Source: Bacillus coahuilensis m4-4 (lineage in GTDB: Bacteria > Bacillota > Bacilli > Bacillales > Bacillaceae_K). From it: a DNA stretch of 64,000 bases. Below are positions 25,746 to 35,256 of the stretch, piece by piece (the stretch's first letter is position 1; each line of letters opens with the position of its first letter). The notes under the pieces are model-generated. The model had not been told where the DNA came from. It worked only from the letters and a program-made list of their open reading frames with translations, and did not search any database. The translations under genes and the position numbers were made by a program. The stretch is from the NCBI RefSeq assembly GCF_000171615.1, contig NZ_ABFU01000060.3:185770-249769 (forward strand), given 5' to 3'.

Positions 25746-26663
25746 ATGGAACAAGCAATGCGTAATTTCTTTTTATTCCTTTCAAAAAATCGTGCCCTAA
25801 CGAAAACAGCTAAGCGCTATGGACTTCGGTTTGGTGCAAGCCGATTTGTTGCTGGTGAATCTATTGATCAAGCTACAAGAGTTATTCAAGAACTTAACCA
25901 AAAAGGTTTAGTCGTTACTATAGACTATTTAGGTGAATTTGTTGACAATGAGCAAGAGGCAAATGAAATGGCAGATCAGTGTATTGAAGCTATTCGATCT
26001 ATTGGTCGCAATAAATTGAATTCTCAGCTATCACTGAAAATGACAAGTATGGGTTTAGATATATCCGATGATATCGTATTAGATAACATGAAACGTATTT
26101 TAGAAGCAGCAAAAGAAGAAGGCGTTTTTGTAACGATTGATATGGAAGATTATTCTCGTTGTGGAAAAACACTTGAAATCTTTAAACAATTGAAACGTGA
26201 ATATGATAACATTGGAACAGTTATTCAAGCTTATTTGTATCGGACAGAAGAGGATATGAAGGATTTAGATGCATATGCTCCTAACCTTCGACTAGTGAAG
26301 GGAGCCTATAAGGAATCTCCTGAAGTCGCTTTTCCGAATAAATCGGATGTGGATGAAAACTTTAAGAAAATCATTAAAATGCATTTATTAAACGGTCACT
26401 ATACCGCTATAGCCACGCATGATGATCAAATGATTGAATATACAAAAGAATTAGTGAAGGAACATAACATTCCGAATGATCAATTTGAATTTCAGATGCT
26501 ATATGGAATTCGTGTGGAGCGTCAAATAGAGCTAAAAAACGAAGGATATAAGATGAGAGTATATGTTCCCTATGGAAACGATTGGTACGGGTACTTTATG
26601 AGACGACTTGCTGAGCGTCCTGCCAATGTTGCCTTCGTATTAAAGGGTGTTATTAAAAGATAA
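25746..26663 (+). CDS. fadM: proline dehydrogenase
   Basis: A 305-aa flavoenzyme of the PutA/FadM family that oxidises L-proline to pyrroline-5-carboxylate and passes electrons to the respiratory chain. Visible signatures: MEDYSRCGKT, RLVKGAYKE, IATHDD, FEFQMLYGIR and YGNDWYGYFMRRLAERP near the C-terminus. Start chosen at ATG 25746 behind GGGGGT; the open frame extends upstream without an SD. B. subtilis has this gene (yusM/fadM) beside the fad operon, as here. A candidate cre site precedes it. Confidence 0.92.
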   Translation: MEQAMRNFFLFLSKNRALTKTAKRYGLRFGASRFVAGESIDQATRVIQELNQKGLVVTIDYLGEFVDNEQEANEMADQCIEAIRSIGRNKLNSQLSLKMTSMGLDISDDIVLDNMKRILEAAKEEGVFVTIDMEDYSRCGKTLEIFKQLKREYDNIGTVIQAYLYRTEEDMKDLDAYAPNLRLVKGAYKESPEVAFPNKSDVDENFKKIIKMHLLNGHYTAIATHDDQMIEYTKELVKEHNIPNDQFEFQMLYGIRVERQIELKNEGYKMRVYVPYGNDWYGYFMRRLAERPANVAFVLKGVIKR

Positions 26664-26667
26664 AGTC

Positions 26668-26698
26668 AAAAGCCAAATCTTCGATGATTTGGCTTTTT
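26668..26698 (+). terminator. terminator of fadM
   Basis: AAAAGCCAAATC pairs with GATTTGGCTTTT, then a T-run. Confidence 0.88.
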
Positions 26699-26877
26699 CA
26701 TTGGAATAAAAACGATTGAACTAAGGATCTGTTCGGAAACATGAATGCCAGTAGAAATAAATTTCTCTTCCCTCTGGTAATTGACTAAGCGATTTTGATA
26801 CGTAAAGAACACCATTCCATACCACTCGTCATGTATGTAATGTTCGGGTGAGGAAGATGCTATTGGGTTTACGTTTC

Positions 26878-27009
26878 TTACTGTTTTTTGTACTGATTAT
26901 TCTGGCTGTTGACTTTACCCCCACCATCACGCTCAACAGTTGGTCCAGCATCTCCCTTTACGCTAGATGCACTAACCGCTGCTTTAGAAGGATTTTTCAT
27001 GCGTTTCAT
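26878..27009 (-). CDS. yuzL: YuzL-like small protein
   Basis: A 43-aa protein too short for routine ORF calling. It starts MKRMKNPSKAAVSASSVKGD and ends with a Gly/Asn/Gln-rich tail (GGGKVNSQNNQYKKQ). This is the pattern of the YuzL family of Bacillus, which in B. subtilis also lies between yusM (fadM) and yusL (fadN). GGAGG sits 9 nt before the ATG at 27009. Function unknown; basic, soluble, probably sporulation-associated (inference). Confidence 0.8.
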   Translation of the reverse strand: MKRMKNPSKAAVSASSVKGDAGPTVERDGGGKVNSQNNQYKKQ

Positions 27010-27167
27010 TCATTACCACCTCCGTTCCTACCTTTCCCGGAATAAGGCTACTTTATTATTTTTAGAAAATTTCCCTTTTTCACTCTTTATGGATTGCCAT
27101 TTTTTCTGAAATATCATATAGTAAAGATAGTAAAACTCATTCAAGGGGATTTTTTTTGGAGCAATAA

Positions 27168-27185
27168 TGAATGAGTATTCATTCA
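27168..27185 (+). promoter_or_regulatory. FadR operator
   Basis: TGAATGAGTATTCATTCA is an almost exact B. subtilis FadR box (consensus TGAATGAMTANTCATTCA), a near-perfect palindrome. It lies 27 bp upstream of the fadN start and just downstream of a possible -10 (AATAAT, 27163-27168). Long-chain acyl-CoA would relieve repression. Confidence 0.9.
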
Positions 27186-27211
27186 AAAGTACGTCAAAGG
27201 GGGAAATAGAC

Positions 27212-29599
27212 GTGGTCAGACAAATTAAGAAGGCAGCCATATTAGGGTCTGGAGTTATGGGTTCTGGTATTGCGGCACATCTTGCCAATGTAGGGATCGC
27301 TTCAATTGTACTGGATATTGTACCAAGAGAATTAACAAAAGAAGAAGAAGAAAAAGGGTTCACATTAGAAGACAAAGTTGTTCGAAATCGCATTTCTGAA
27401 AACGCTTTAAAAAAGCTATTGAAGCAAAAACCTGCACCACTAGCTTCTAAAAAGAACTTGCAGTTGATAAGTGCTGGAAATCTTGAAGATGACTTAGACA
27501 AGCTTAGTGAAGTGGATTGGATTATTGAAGTCGTTGTTGAAAATTTGGAAATTAAAAAGAAAGTATATGAACAGGTTGAAAAATATCGAAAACCTGAAAC
27601 CATCATCAGTTCAAATACGTCTGGAATTTCTGTTGAAGCAATGGCAGAGGGAAGATCAGAAGATTTTCAGAAGCATTTTCTTGGAACACACTTTTTTAAT
27701 CCACCTCGCTATTTAAAATTACTAGAAGTTATCCCAACTCAACATACAGATAGTGAAGTCGTTTCCTTTATGAAGGAATTTGGAGAGAACGTTTTAGGTA
27801 AAGGGGTGGTCATGGCCAAAGACACACCTAACTTTATTGCGAATAGAATTGGTACTTACGGGCTGCTTGTTTCAGTTCAAGAAATGCTTAAAGGCGGTTA
27901 CAGTGTAGGAGAAGTGGATTCCGTTACAGGACCACTAATTGGAAGACCGAAAAGTGCTACATTTAGAACATTAGATGTAGTAGGATTAGATACTTTTATC
28001 CATGTTGCAAATAATGTATATAACCAAGTAGATGGCGTGGAGAAAGCGGCGTTTGAAACGCCAGCATTTATGAAATCCATGTTAGAGAACGGTTGGTTAG
28101 GGAGCAAATCTGGGCAAGGATTTTACTTAAAGCAAGGAAAAGAAATCCTAGAATTAAATCCTGACACGCTAGAATACTCAGAGCGTAAAAAGCTAAAAGC
28201 TGCTAGTCTTGAAATGGCTAAACAGCAAAAAGGCTCAAAAAATAAATTAAAAACACTCGTATATAGCGATGATCGTGCAGGTTCGCTTTTGTGGAGTATC
28301 ATTTCTCCTGTGCTTTTATATTCTGCTGATCTTCTTGGTACGATTGCAGAGACCGTAGTAGACATTGACCAAGCGATGAAATGGGGATTCGGTTGGGAAT
28401 ATGGACCATTTGAAATTTGGGATGCAATTGGAGTAGCAAAGTCAGTAGAGAAGATGAAGTCTGAAGGAAAAGAAGTTCCGGCGTGGGTTACTGAACTTCT
28501 TGAGAGCGGCAAAGAGTCTTTCTATCAAGAAGATGAGAATGGAGAAGCAGTATATTTCCATAATGGCGAATACGTTAAAGTAGAGAAGAATGAAAAGATC
28601 ATAGACCTAAAGCTCTTAAAGAAACAAGGAAAAGTAATTAAGAAGAATACAGGAGCTAGTTTAATAGATATTGGGGACGGGGTTGCTCTATTAGAATTCC
28701 ATTCACAAAATAATGCCATCGGACCAGACATTACGGGCATGATTTATCAAGCGATAGATGAAGTTGAGAAGAATTATAAAGGCCTTGTCATCGGTAATCA
28801 AGCGAAGAACTTCTGTGTTGGTGCCAACTTAGCTCTTATTCTCATGGAAGCTCAGGATGACAATGTATTTGAATTAGACTTAGTTGTGAAACAATTCCAA
28901 CAAGCTATGATGAAAATTAAATATTCCAATATACCAGTCGTTGCTGCACCGTTCGGGATGACTTTAGGTGGAGGAGCTGAAGTATGTCTCCCGGCTGATC
29001 GTATCCAAGCATCATATGAAACGTATATGGGTCTTGTAGAAGCTGGAGTTGGACTAATTCCTGGTGGGGGAGGAAATAAAGAGCTTTATATGAAGCTTCT
29101 AAATACCATCCCACAAGGAGTAGAATTTGATCTCCAAAAAGTAGCGAATCGTGTATTTGAAAACATTGCAATGGCAAAAGTATCCACATCGGGTGAAGAA
29201 GCAAGAGAAAATGGATTCTTAAGCAAGGTGGACGGTGTAAGTGCAAACCCAGATCATCTTATTTATGATGCAAAGCAAGTAGTATTATCCCTTCATGCAG
29301 CAGGCTATAAACCACCAGTTCGTAAGAAGATTCCAGTAGTAGGGGAGCCTGGTTACGCTGCGTTATTATTAGCGGCACAGTCAATGGTAACAGGTGGTTA
29401 CATTTCAGAGCATGATTTGAAAATTGCTCAGAAGCTTGCCTATGTAATTTCAGGCGGTAAAGTTCCTTATGGTACAGAAGTAGATGAAGAGTACTTACTA
29501 AACCTTGAACGAGAAGCGTTCCTACAACTAGTAGCAGAACCAAAGTCACAGCAACGTATGCAGCACATGCTGGTAAAAGGAAAACCATTACGTAACTAA
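27212..29599 (+). CDS. fadN: 3-hydroxyacyl-CoA dehydrogenase / enoyl-CoA hydratase
   Basis: A 795-aa fusion enzyme. The N-terminal NAD-binding fold (ILGSGVMGSG, residues 10-19) and 3HCDH domains run to about residue 400. A C-terminal crotonase-like domain follows (GLVIGNQAKNFCVGANLALI and GGGAEVCLPAD). It carries out steps 2 and 3 of fatty-acid beta-oxidation. GTG 27212 follows AAGGGGG and is the right start; the upstream in-frame ATG (27167) is part of the FadR operator. First gene of fadN-fadA-fadE. Confidence 0.95.
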   Translation: MVRQIKKAAILGSGVMGSGIAAHLANVGIASIVLDIVPRELTKEEEEKGFTLEDKVVRNRISENALKKLLKQKPAPLASKKNLQLISAGNLEDDLDKLSEVDWIIEVVVENLEIKKKVYEQVEKYRKPETIISSNTSGISVEAMAEGRSEDFQKHFLGTHFFNPPRYLKLLEVIPTQHTDSEVVSFMKEFGENVLGKGVVMAKDTPNFIANRIGTYGLLVSVQEMLKGGYSVGEVDSVTGPLIGRPKSATFRTLDVVGLDTFIHVANNVYNQVDGVEKAAFETPAFMKSMLENGWLGSKSGQGFYLKQGKEILELNPDTLEYSERKKLKAASLEMAKQQKGSKNKLKTLVYSDDRAGSLLWSIISPVLLYSADLLGTIAETVVDIDQAMKWGFGWEYGPFEIWDAIGVAKSVEKMKSEGKEVPAWVTELLESGKESFYQEDENGEAVYFHNGEYVKVEKNEKIIDLKLLKKQGKVIKKNTGASLIDIGDGVALLEFHSQNNAIGPDITGMIYQAIDEVEKNYKGLVIGNQAKNFCVGANLALILMEAQDDNVFELDLVVKQFQQAMMKIKYSNIPVVAAPFGMTLGGGAEVCLPADRIQASYETYMGLVEAGVGLIPGGGGNKELYMKLLNTIPQGVEFDLQKVANRVFENIAMAKVSTSGEEARENGFLSKVDGVSANPDHLIYDAKQVVLSLHAAGYKPPVRKKIPVVGEPGYAALLLAAQSMVTGGYISEHDLKIAQKLAYVISGGKVPYGTEVDEEYLLNLEREAFLQLVAEPKSQQRMQHMLVKGKPLRN

Positions 29600-29628
29600 T
29601 ACAAACGAGAAAAAGGGGGAGAAACTTC

Positions 29629-30807
29629 ATGCGTGAAGCGGTTATCGTCGCTGGTGCTAGAACACCAGTAGGCAAATCAAAAAAGGGTTCATTAGCGAAC
29701 GTACGCCCAGATGATTTAGGTGCATTAGTTGTAAAAGAAACATTGAAGCGAGCTGGAAATTATGAAGGAAATATTGATGATTTAATTATAGGCTGTGCGA
29801 TGCCAGAAGCTGAGCAAGGACTTAATGTAGCGAGAAATATCGGTGGATTAGCTGGGTTGCCTCATAACGTTCCAGCCATCACGGTTAATCGTTACTGTTC
29901 TTCAGGATTACAATCCATTGCATATGCTGCAGAAAAAATTATGCTTGGACATTCCAATACAGCGATTGCAGGTGGCGTAGAAAGTATGAGTTTGGTTCCC
30001 ATGATGGGTCACGTGGTTCGTCCGAACTCCACACTAGCAGAGTCGGCTCCACAATATTATATGAGCATGGGTCATACTGCAGAGCAAGTGGCGAATGAAT
30101 ACGGTGTGTCTCGTGAAGACCAAGATGCTTTCGCGGTACGCAGTCATGAAAAAGCAGCAAGAGCGATACAAGAAGGAAAGTTTAAAGATGAAATCGTACC
30201 AGTAGAAGTAACAGCTCGCTCTGTTAACAGCAAGAATAGATTAGTAGAAAAGCAGTTTACATTCGATACGGATGAAGGGGTACGCCCTGGCACAACTATC
30301 GATGTCTTAGGTAAGCTTCGACCTGCATTTGCTGCAAGAGGTTCTGTCACTGCCGGAAACTCTTCCCAAACAAGTGACGGAGCGGCAGCTGTTATGGTCA
30401 TGGATCGTGAAAAAGCAGATTCCTTAGGACTGCAATCTCTAGTCAAGTTTCGCTCTTTTGCGGTTGCGGGTGTACGCCCTGAAGTCATGGGAATCGGTCC
30501 TGTCGAAGCCATTCCTAGAGCATTAAAAATGGCAGGCCTAGAGCTCAATGACATTGGACTATTTGAGTTGAATGAAGCATTTGCTTCTCAATCTCTTCAA
30601 GTCATCCGTCATCTTGGACTTGATGAAGAAAGAGTCAATGTCAATGGCGGTGCCATTGCATTAGGTCATCCACTTGGTTGTACGGGCGCAAAATTAACTC
30701 TGTCCTTAATCCATGAAATGAAGCGTCGTAATGAGCAATTCGGTATCGTCACGATGTGTATTGGTGGCGGTATGGGAGCTGCTGGGGTATTTGAATTAAT
30801 TTCATAA
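29629..30807 (+). CDS. fadA: acetyl-CoA C-acyltransferase (3-ketoacyl-CoA thiolase)
   Basis: A 392-aa thiolase. The nucleophile is Cys90 in NRYCSSGLQS, followed by HAVHEAF-like NEAFASQ, GGAIALGHPLGCTGA and CIGGGMGAAGVFE with the second active-site Cys. It cleaves 3-ketoacyl-CoA with CoA to release acetyl-CoA, the last step of beta-oxidation. It follows fadN by 29 nt with its own AAGGGGG and precedes fadE. Confidence 0.95.
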   Translation: MREAVIVAGARTPVGKSKKGSLANVRPDDLGALVVKETLKRAGNYEGNIDDLIIGCAMPEAEQGLNVARNIGGLAGLPHNVPAITVNRYCSSGLQSIAYAAEKIMLGHSNTAIAGGVESMSLVPMMGHVVRPNSTLAESAPQYYMSMGHTAEQVANEYGVSREDQDAFAVRSHEKAARAIQEGKFKDEIVPVEVTARSVNSKNRLVEKQFTFDTDEGVRPGTTIDVLGKLRPAFAARGSVTAGNSSQTSDGAAAVMVMDREKADSLGLQSLVKFRSFAVAGVRPEVMGIGPVEAIPRALKMAGLELNDIGLFELNEAFASQSLQVIRHLGLDEERVNVNGGAIALGHPLGCTGAKLTLSLIHEMKRRNEQFGIVTMCIGGGMGAAGVFELIS

Positions 30808-30864
30808 TCGGTTTGGGGGCTTTGCCCTCGCCATTTACTAAATCGAATTAGGGGGAAATGAATC

Positions 30865-32649
30865 ATGTCAAACGAAACACAAAAGTTAGTTAAAGGCGGA
30901 AGCTTCCTTATTGAAGATGTAACGTATGATCAAGTATTTACACCTGAAGATTACACTGATGAACATAAAATGATTGCCAAAACAACAGAAGATTATGTTG
31001 TGAAAGAAGTACTACCTGTAGTAGAAAACTTAGAAAACCATGAATTTGAGCATTCTGTAAGGCTGTTAAAAGAGGCTGGAGAGCTTGGTCTTTTAGGGGC
31101 TGACGTACCGGAAGAATTCGGAGGAATTGGTCTTGATAAAGTAAGCTCTGCTCTTATTGCAGAAAAAATGTCACGTGCTGGTGGATTCTCTATCACGCAT
31201 GGTGCCCACGTAGGAATTGGTTCTTTACCTATAGTATTATTTGGAAATGACAATCAAAAAAATAACTATTTACCTGCGCTTGCTACAGGTGAAAAATTAG
31301 CTGCTTATGCCTTAACTGAGCCAGGATCCGGTTCTGATGCGTTAGGTGCCAAAACAACGGCTAAATTAAATGCTGAGGGCACTCACTATGTATTAAATGG
31401 TGAAAAGCAATGGATTACAAATGCTGGCTTTGCAGACGTATTCGTTGTATACGCTAAAATTGATGGAGAGCAATTCTCTGCATTTATCGTAGAACGTGAA
31501 TTCCCTGGCGTATCAGTTGGACCAGAAGAAAAGAAAATGGGGATCAAAAGCTCTTCAACTCGTACATTAATTTTAGAAGATGCTGAAGTCCCAGTAGAAA
31601 ACCTTTTAGGTGATGCAGGAAAAGGTCACGTTATTGCCTTTAACATTCTAAATATCGGTCGTTACAAATTAGGAGTAGGTGCGGTTGGAGCGACAAAACG
31701 TGCACTAGAAGTTACGGCTGAATACACGAATCAACGTCAGCAATTCAAAACTCCAATCTCAAGCTTTAACTTAACAAAAGAGAAGCTTTCCACAATGGCT
31801 GCTAAGCTATATGCTTCAGAGAGCTCTGTTTACCGTACAGTAGGCTTATTTGAAGAAAGAATGAGTCGCTTAACTGATGAAGAAGTTCGAGATGGAAAAG
31901 AAGTAGCAAAATCAATCGCAGAATATGCCATTGAGTGCTCGTTAAATAAATTCTTTGCCACTGAAGTTTTAGACTATGTTGTGGATGAAGGTGTTCAATT
32001 ACACGGTGGTTATGGATTCATGCAGGAATACGAAATTGAACGAATGTACCGTGATTCTAGAATTAACCGTATCTTTGAGGGGACAAATGAAATTAACCGA
32101 TTACTGGTTCCTGGTACTTTCTTACGTAAAGCGATGAAAGGTGAACTACCACTTCTTCAAAAAGCTCAAACGTTACAGGAAGAGCTTATGATGATGATGC
32201 CTGAGGAAATTGGTGATGAGCCACTAGCGCAAGAGAAAGTATTAGTACGTAATGCGAAGAAGATTGGCCTTCTAGCAGCTGGATTAGCCGCTCAGAAGTT
32301 CGGTAAAAAGCTAGAGCAAGAGCAAGAAATTCTTGTGAATATTGCTGATATCGTATCCAATGCATATGCTATGGAATCAGCCGTTCTTCGTACTGAAAAA
32401 GCCATCGCGAAAGATGGGATGGATAAAGCTCGTCAAAAGGTTCTATACACGCAAATTTTCTGTCAAGAAGCATTTGGTGAAATTGAAAGCGATGCGAAGG
32501 AAACGTTAATCGCTGCTGAAGATGGAGACACTTTACGTCTAATGCTATCCGCACTGCGTAAACTCACTCGCTTCAACCCAGTAAATGTTATTGCATTAAA
32601 ACGTGAGGCTTCTGAAAAAATCGTAGAAGCTGAAAAGTATGTACTTTAA
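30865..32649 (+). CDS. fadE: acyl-CoA dehydrogenase
   Basis: A 594-aa FAD enzyme for the first step of beta-oxidation. The N-terminal half is a normal acyl-CoA dehydrogenase (LTEPGSGSDA, WITNAG, and the signature QLHGGYGFMQEYEIERMYRDSRI). The catalytic Glu lies in the IFEGTNEINR motif. A C-terminal extension of about 180 residues is typical of the YusJ/FadE form. RBS AGGGGGAAA. Third gene of the FadR-controlled operon. Confidence 0.95.
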   Translation: MSNETQKLVKGGSFLIEDVTYDQVFTPEDYTDEHKMIAKTTEDYVVKEVLPVVENLENHEFEHSVRLLKEAGELGLLGADVPEEFGGIGLDKVSSALIAEKMSRAGGFSITHGAHVGIGSLPIVLFGNDNQKNNYLPALATGEKLAAYALTEPGSGSDALGAKTTAKLNAEGTHYVLNGEKQWITNAGFADVFVVYAKIDGEQFSAFIVEREFPGVSVGPEEKKMGIKSSSTRTLILEDAEVPVENLLGDAGKGHVIAFNILNIGRYKLGVGAVGATKRALEVTAEYTNQRQQFKTPISSFNLTKEKLSTMAAKLYASESSVYRTVGLFEERMSRLTDEEVRDGKEVAKSIAEYAIECSLNKFFATEVLDYVVDEGVQLHGGYGFMQEYEIERMYRDSRINRIFEGTNEINRLLVPGTFLRKAMKGELPLLQKAQTLQEELMMMMPEEIGDEPLAQEKVLVRNAKKIGLLAAGLAAQKFGKKLEQEQEILVNIADIVSNAYAMESAVLRTEKAIAKDGMDKARQKVLYTQIFCQEAFGEIESDAKETLIAAEDGDTLRLMLSALRKLTRFNPVNVIALKREASEKIVEAEKYVL

Positions 32650-32668
32650 ATAACGCACGTCTATTCCT

Positions 32669-32694
32669 TAGCCATCCACTTTTGTGGGTGGCTA
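32669..32694 (+). terminator. possible terminator of fadNAE
   Basis: TAGCCATCCAC pairs with TGGGTGGCTA around TTTTG. The T-run is weak. Confidence 0.5.
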
Positions 32695-32863
32695 TCTATG
32701 TTTTACAACCAATTAAAATTGTCTGTTGTTCACAAATTTGAGTATAATGAGAGTAGTTTAACAAATATATACTGATGATAAATTTAGTGGTCCTCTCATC
32801 TTTTTTAAATAGGATGAAAGTTCTTAGGGTTTTTCTTATCGTAAATAGAAAGGAAGGTATACG

Positions 32864-33163
32864 ATGGGGCAACAAGCAATTGAGACGTTTCGTTCATGTA
32901 TACCGCTTTTTCAAGCCTTGAGCGATCCGTATAGGCAAGATATTATATTACTATTAGCAGAAAAGCAGCCACTTTCCGTTAATGAAATTACCGAAAACCT
33001 TACCTTATCTAGGCCAGCAATCTCTCATCATTTAAAAATCTTGAGAGATCAACAATTAGTTAGTATAGATCAAAAAGGAACTCAACGGTACTATTCACTT
33101 CAGCTTGAGGATGCGTTAGACTTAATTAAAGATCTCGTTAAAACTGTTGAAGAAACTTGTTAG
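32864..33163 (+). CDS. ArsR family transcriptional regulator
   Basis: A 99-aa winged helix (FQALSDPYRQDIILLLAEKQPLSV, then the recognition helix LSRPAISHHLKILRDQQLV and beta wing GTQRYYSL). Cysteines lie only at residue 10 and at the C-terminus, so a classical CxC metal site is absent and the inducer is unclear. The spacing to yusI downstream is short, 13 nt, suggesting cotranscription. The ATG follows GAAAGGAAG. Confidence 0.85.
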   Translation: MGQQAIETFRSCIPLFQALSDPYRQDIILLLAEKQPLSVNEITENLTLSRPAISHHLKILRDQQLVSIDQKGTQRYYSLQLEDALDLIKDLVKTVEETC

Positions 33164-33176
33164 GAGTGTATGTAAA

Positions 33177-33537
33177 ATGCCAGTGACAATGTATCAATAC
33201 CCAAAATGCGGCACATGCCGAAAGGCTTCCAAATGGTTAGATGAGAGAGGGGTAGAAGTCAACTCCATACATATCGTAGAAAATCCACCATCTAAAGCTG
33301 AACTAAACAAAAATTTATCAAAATAGTGGAATGGAATTGAAAAAGTTTTTTAATACATCTGGTCAAAAATACAGAGAATTAGGATTAAAGGATCGACTGT
33401 CAGAAATGTCTGAAGACGAACAATTATCCTTATTATCATCAGATGGTATGCTTATTAAGCGACCGATTGTCACAGACGGACAAAAAGTGACAATCGGATT
33501 TAAAGAGGAACTATTCGAAAATAGTTGGAAAAACTAG
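33177..33537 (+). pseudogene. yusI: ArsC/Spx-family protein (YusI), one frameshift
   Basis: The N-terminal frame reads MYQYPKCGTCRKASKWLDERG, with the CxxC of the ArsC/Spx thioredoxin-like fold, and stops at 33327. The C-terminal frame (LKKFFNTSGQKYRELGLKD, then KRPIV) is open from about 33311 to 33537. A one-base change in CTAAACAAAAATTT (33302-33315) joins them as KIYQNSGMELKKFF. The intact protein would be about 118 aa. Arsenate-reductase-like; in B. subtilis yusI lies beside gcvH as here. Confidence 0.85.
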
Positions 33538-33607
33538 AAGGGTTTTCTTGATTTTCGTTGAATTATTATGGGATGATATCTATGAATATTGCTATGGAGG
33601 GATTATG

Positions 33608-33991
33608 ATGAGTACACCGAAAGACTTACGTTATTCTAAAGAACATGAATGGGTAAAAACAGAAGATGGCAAATTTCGTGTAGGAATTACACATTTTGCA
33701 CAATCTGAGCTTGGAGATATTGTTTTCGTAGAGCTACCTGAGGTTGGAGATGAATTAAAAGCGGACGAGCCGTTTGGAAGCGTTGAATCGGTTAAAACCG
33801 TTTCAGAATTATATGCACCGATTTCTGGTAAGGTCGTAGAAGTAAACGAAGACCTTAATGATAATCCTGAATTTGTTAACGAGTCTCCATATGAAAAAGC
33901 ATGGATGGTCGTAGTTGAACCTACGAACGAAAGTGATCTGGACGAGTTAATGACTCCAGAGCAATATGAAACAATGATTAACGAAGCATAA
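33608..33991 (+). CDS. gcvH: glycine cleavage system H protein
   Basis: A 127-aa lipoyl carrier. The lipoylated Lys is residue 63 in [12 protein letters not shown]-terminal [11 protein letters not shown] and C-terminal [13 protein letters not shown] are standard. It shuttles the aminomethyl group in glycine cleavage and is a relay for lipoate transfer in Bacillus. Start chosen at ATG 33608, 7 nt after GGAGG. lipA, which builds lipoate, is at 56.6 kb. Confidence 0.95.
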   Translation: MSTPKDLRYSKEHEWVKTEDGKFRVGITHFAQSELGDIVFVELPEVGDELKADEPFGSVESVKTVSELYAPISGKVVEVNEDLNDNPEFVNESPYEKAWMVVVEPTNESDLDELMTPEQYETMINEA

Positions 33992-33999
33992 TGAACATA

Positions 34000-34028
34000 A
34001 AACACCTCACATGATGGAGGTGTTTTTT
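34000..34028 (+). terminator. terminator of gcvH
   Basis: AACACCTC pairs with GAGGTGTT, followed by TTTTTT. Confidence 0.9.
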
Positions 34029-34108
34029 TGTTTCCAATAATTCCTTTTCATGACTCTGACTTTTTGGGAACAATAGAAGTAAGTGAGACGATAAAAAGAG
34101 GTGTAACT

Positions 34109-34345
34109 ATGTTAAAACATCAAAAGTTAGATATTACTGAACGTATTGTAGGACGATTAAAAGATACTGGTGTTGACCTTTATCTAGACAATCAGCTAAT
34201 TGGTCATGTTGAGCTTCCCAATGGATTTCAGGTTGAGCTGCAACCAAACTATGAGCAAGAAGCCACAAGAGTCTTCCAGCATTTTATGGCACCTGATGAT
34301 GCAGAGCCAAGGTATACAGATTGCGACGAAGGCGGTTGGTGCTAA
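34109..34345 (+). CDS. yusG: YusG-like protein (DUF2553)
   Basis: A 78-aa protein matching B. subtilis YusG in length and position. Readable segments are KLDITERIVGRLKDTGVDLYL, PNGFQVELQPNYE and a Cys/Trp-ending C-terminus (TDCDEGGWC). No function is known. Start chosen at ATG 34109 behind AAAGAGGTG; an upstream TTG frame overlaps the gcvH terminator. Confidence 0.85.
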   Translation: MLKHQKLDITERIVGRLKDTGVDLYLDNQLIGHVELPNGFQVELQPNYEQEATRVFQHFMAPDDAEPRYTDCDEGGWC

Positions 34346-34380
34346 AGAAAAGCTGTTCCAAATCGGAACAGCTTTTCTTG
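34346..34380 (+). terminator. terminator of yusG
   Basis: AGAAAAGCTGTTCC pairs with GGAACAGCTTTTCT in a long perfect stem. Confidence 0.88.
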
Positions 34381-34501
34381 TCATGATCGAAGGTTTATGC
34401 TTTGCAAAAAAGGTTAGAAAAACGAGAAAATATGAACAACACTAGCATGTTTAAGAATGCTTGGCATAGATTGAATAAAAAAAAGTTACAAGGTGATATG
34501 G

Positions 34502-34846
34502 ATGGAAGCATATATGGAGAAAGTTATTATTGTGGAAGGCACAACGGATAAACGAAAAGTGCAACAAATTATAAAAGAACCTATCCAAATACTATGTACG
34601 AATGGGACCATCAGTCTGTCTAAGCTTGATGAGTTAATTGAGGAGCTTTACGGAAAAGATGTTTATATTATGGTAGATGCTGACCCTGCTGGAGAAAAAT
34701 TAAGGAAGCTGTTCATTCAAGAATTTCCAGAAGCAGAGCACTTATATATAGATAAATCATACAAACAGGTTGCATCTTCTCCCGTACAGCATTTAGCGTC
34801 CATTTTATTAGGAGCCAACATTGATGTTCATGCAGAATTTATTTAG
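34502..34846 (+). CDS. yusF: TOPRIM-domain protein YusF
   Basis: About 114 aa and little more than one TOPRIM fold: conserved Glu in IIVEGTTDK and the DxD of MVDADPAGEKLR. TOPRIM modules bind Mg2+ for phosphotransfer; this family is related to the RNase M5/primase type. Start is ambiguous among GTG 34493, ATG 34502 and ATG 34514; I take 34502 behind AAGGTGAT. Head of a short operon with yusE. Confidence 0.85.
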   Translation: MEAYMEKVIIVEGTTDKRKVQQIIKEPIQILCTNGTISLSKLDELIEELYGKDVYIMVDADPAGEKLRKLFIQEFPEAEHLYIDKSYKQVASSPVQHLASILLGANIDVHAEFI

Positions 34847-34858
34847 AAGGTGAACAAA

Positions 34859-35173
34859 TTGAGTGCATTAATTGAAGTAGATAAAAAAACATTAGTGGAA
34901 AATATACAATCGAATGATTTAAATATTATTTATTTTTATACAACGATGTGTGGCACATGTCAGATGGCTTCCAAAATGCTTGAAGTGGTCGCCAAAACGT
35001 TACCTCATCTTCAAATTCAAAAGGGTAACCTTAATTATATGGAGGATTTAGCTGAACACTTTCAGGTACAAAGTGTCCCTTGTCTTATCATTGAACAAGA
35101 AGGGAAACTTGTAGATAAAGTTTATGCATTTAACAGTGTTCCGTTTTTATTTGACAAATTAAAACAAGTATAA
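34859..35173 (+). CDS. yusE: thioredoxin-like protein YusE
   Basis: About 104 aa with an active-site CGTC in IIYFYTTMCGTCQMAS and the cis-Pro segment SVPCLIIEQEGK. The replacement of Trp by Met before the first Cys is a feature of this subgroup. I prefer TTG 34859, 8 nt after AGAAGG, to GTG 34850. A cytosolic thiol reductase or monothiol partner; target unknown. Confidence 0.87.
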   Translation: MSALIEVDKKTLVENIQSNDLNIIYFYTTMCGTCQMASKMLEVVAKTLPHLQIQKGNLNYMEDLAEHFQVQSVPCLIIEQEGKLVDKVYAFNSVPFLFDKLKQV

Positions 35174-35256
35174 GAGAACTTCGTCGAACGCTTTCTAAAG
35201 GAATCAGACCGTTTATCTCTAATACGTTAGTAACAAAGAGGATGAGGTGAACGCGT

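Noticed and set aside
28525..29675. Minus-strand frames opposite fadN
   Set aside because: Shadows of a well-conserved gene; no SD or homology.
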